Source of the DNA: Bacteroides sp.
GTDB lineage: Bacteria; Bacteroidota; Bacteroidia; Bacteroidales; SM23-62
Direction: 5' to 3'
DNA length: 7,579 nucleotides
Assembly: GCA_030589965.1 (NCBI GenBank)
Contig: JAUUZM010000153.1
Location: forward strand, 1 to 7,579
Part shown: positions 6,560 to 7,579 of the stretch, piece by piece
How the letters are laid out: each line of letters opens with the position of its first letter
Numbering within the stretch: position 1 is the stretch's first letter
Program-made: the position numbers and the translations under genes
Notes under the pieces: generated by a model
Told to the model about the DNA's origin: nothing
Databases searched by the model: none
The model's input: the letters and a program-made list of their open reading frames with translations, nothing else

Positions 6560-6580
6560 TATCTTAAATAATATATAGTA

Positions 6581-7579
6581 ATGAGTAAAATTATCGGAAT
6601 AGACTTAGGAACAACAAACTCATGTGTTTCCGTGATGGAGGGAAACGAGCCCGTTGTAATCCCTAACAGTGAAGGAAAAAGGACCACACCATCGATTGTA
6701 GCTTTTGTTGAAAATGGAGAGAGAAAGGTTGGAGACCCGGCTAAACGACAAGCCATCACCAATCCCACTAAAACTGTTTACTCCATCAAACGATTCATGG
6801 GAGAGACATTTGATAAGGTTCAAAAAGAAATCAAACGAGTACCATACAAGGTTGTGAAGGGTGAGAATAATACTCCCAGGGTACAGATCGATGATCGTAA
6901 ATATACCCCACAGGAAATTTCTGCAATAGTACTTCAAAAAATGAAAAAAACTGCTGAAGATTACCTGGGACATGAAGTAACTGAAGCCGTTATCACGGTT
7001 CCGGCATACTTCAGTGATTCTTCACGCCAGGCTACTAAAGAAGCCGGAGAAATTGCAGGATTAACTGTAAAGCGAATTATAAATGAACCGACCGCTGCTG
7101 CACTTGCATATGGTCTTGACAAAAAAAACCTGGACGTAAAAATAGCTGTATTTGACCTTGGAGGAGGTACTTTTGATATCTCGATCCTTGAACTCGGAGA
7201 CGGAGTATTTGAAGTGAAATCCACAAACGGTGATACCCACCTGGGTGGTGATGACTTTGATGAAGTTATTATTGACTGGCTGGCCGGGGAGTTCCTTAAA
7301 GAGGAAAACATTGACCTGCGAAAAGACCCAATGGCTCTTCAAAGACTGAAGGAAGCTGCTGAAAAAGCAAAAATTGAACTCTCCAGTTCATCAAGTACCG
7401 AGATCAATCTTCCATATATTATGCCGGTTGATGGCATACCCAAGCACCTCGTTAAAACTTTGAGTAAGGCAAAATTCGAAAGTCTGGCAGATAAACTGAT
7501 TCAGGCAACCATCGAACCCTGTAAAAAAGCATTGAAGGATGCAGGAATGAAAGCATCCGATGTTGATGAGGTAATTCTT
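6581..7579 (+). CDS. dnaK: Molecular chaperone DnaK (Hsp70), N-terminal part, 3' truncated by the window
   Basis: ATG 6581 opens a frame of 333 codons that has no stop before the window edge; full DnaK is about 630-640 aa. DnaK is the cytosolic ATP-driven chaperone that works with DnaJ and GrpE on unfolded proteins. The visible part covers most of the nucleotide-binding domain: phosphate-1 loop IGIDLGTTNS (5-14), Lys70 in SIKRFMG, NEPTAAALAYG (168-178), phosphate-2 loop FDLGGGTFD (191-199), and GDTHLGGDDFD with Thr219. The later run MPVDGIPKHLV followed by IEPCKKAL is typical of Bacteroidota DnaK. The segment AYFSDSSRQATKEAG (142-156) departs from the usual AYFNDAQRQATK at three positions. 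The peptide-binding domain lies outside the window. It is divergent from panB; neither grpE nor dnaJ is immediately upstream. Confidence 0.97.
   Translation, partial: MSKIIGIDLGTTNSCVSVMEGNEPVVIPNSEGKRTTPSIVAFVENGERKVGDPAKRQAITNPTKTVYSIKRFMGETFDKVQKEIKRVPYKVVKGENNTPRVQIDDRKYTPQEISAIVLQKMKKTAEDYLGHEVTEAVITVPAYFSDSSRQATKEAGEIAGLTVKRIINEPTAAALAYGLDKKNLDVKIAVFDLGGGTFDISILELGDGVFEVKSTNGDTHLGGDDFDEVIIDWLAGEFLKEENIDLRKDPMALQRLKEAAEKAKIELSSSSSTEINLPYIMPVDGIPKHLVKTLSKAKFESLADKLIQATIEPCKKALKDAGMKASDVDEVIL

Larger units (their letters stand above)
6328..6580. other. Divergent intergenic region between panB and dnaK
   Basis: These 253 bp contain no credible coding frame. From left to right they hold the possible panB -7 element, a plus-strand intrinsic terminator, a cluster of TGAC/GTCA half-sites with two overlapping palindromes, a spaced ATGCCA/TGGCAT inverted repeat, and a sigma70-like promoter close to dnaK. 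The region is strongly A/T-rich near dnaK, which has no Shine-Dalgarno sequence; the leader ends in AATATATAGTA, as is common for Bacteroidota genes. Confidence 0.8.

Noticed and set aside
6559..7342. Minus-strand open frames of 69-117 codons opposite dnaK
   Set aside because: All are antisense to the clear DnaK frame and show no motifs; dnaK itself is the real gene.
1..7579. A hidden mobile, defence or biosynthetic system
   Set aside because: No transposase, integrase, nuclease, toxin-antitoxin pair, direct-repeat array or tRNA was recognised, and genes fill nearly all of the window with familiar housekeeping families.

Overview
The window reads as a chromosomal housekeeping segment from a Bacteroidota bacterium, most likely Bacteroidales or Marinilabiliales-like. 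The signs are: a bifunctional RibBA fusion; a DnaK with Bacteroidota-style wording around residues 290-325; a secreted glucosaminidase-LysM protein; start codons mostly preceded by A/T-rich leaders rather than Shine-Dalgarno sequences; and a good match to the Bacteroidota promoter (TTG, 19 bp, TAnnTTTG) in front of cdd. This is recognition from sequence only; no database was consulted.

Layout. Bases 1-3166 hold a rightward cluster: the 3' part of a membrane-anchored family 2 glycosyltransferase, ribBA (riboflavin entry enzymes) and fmt (Met-tRNA formyltransferase). The glycosyltransferase and ribBA overlap or nearly abut, and ribBA and fmt share an ATGA. Only 11 bp further on, a leftward gene for a secreted N-acetylglucosaminidase with two LysM domains converges on fmt. 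It is divergent from cdd (cytidine deaminase, GTG start), which lies behind its own promoter. cdd in turn converges, 14 bp apart, on a leftward pair transcribed panB then an RluA-family pseudouridine synthase. A 253-bp divergent gap (6328-6580) separates panB from dnaK. dnaK runs off the right edge, so only its first 333 codons are present.

Function. The genes are core metabolism and maintenance: riboflavin and pantothenate synthesis (both lead to cofactors), formylation of initiator tRNA, pyrimidine salvage, RNA modification, cell-wall remodelling and protein folding. Apart from the ribBA-fmt coupling, there is no obvious shared pathway.

No mobile element, CRISPR array, tRNA, rRNA, toxin-antitoxin or defence gene was seen. 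I did not find a convincing new biological system. The least ordinary part is the panB-dnaK gap. It holds a plus-strand intrinsic terminator with no plus-strand gene in front of it, followed by a cluster of TGAC/GTCA half-sites and short palindromes that could be regulatory.
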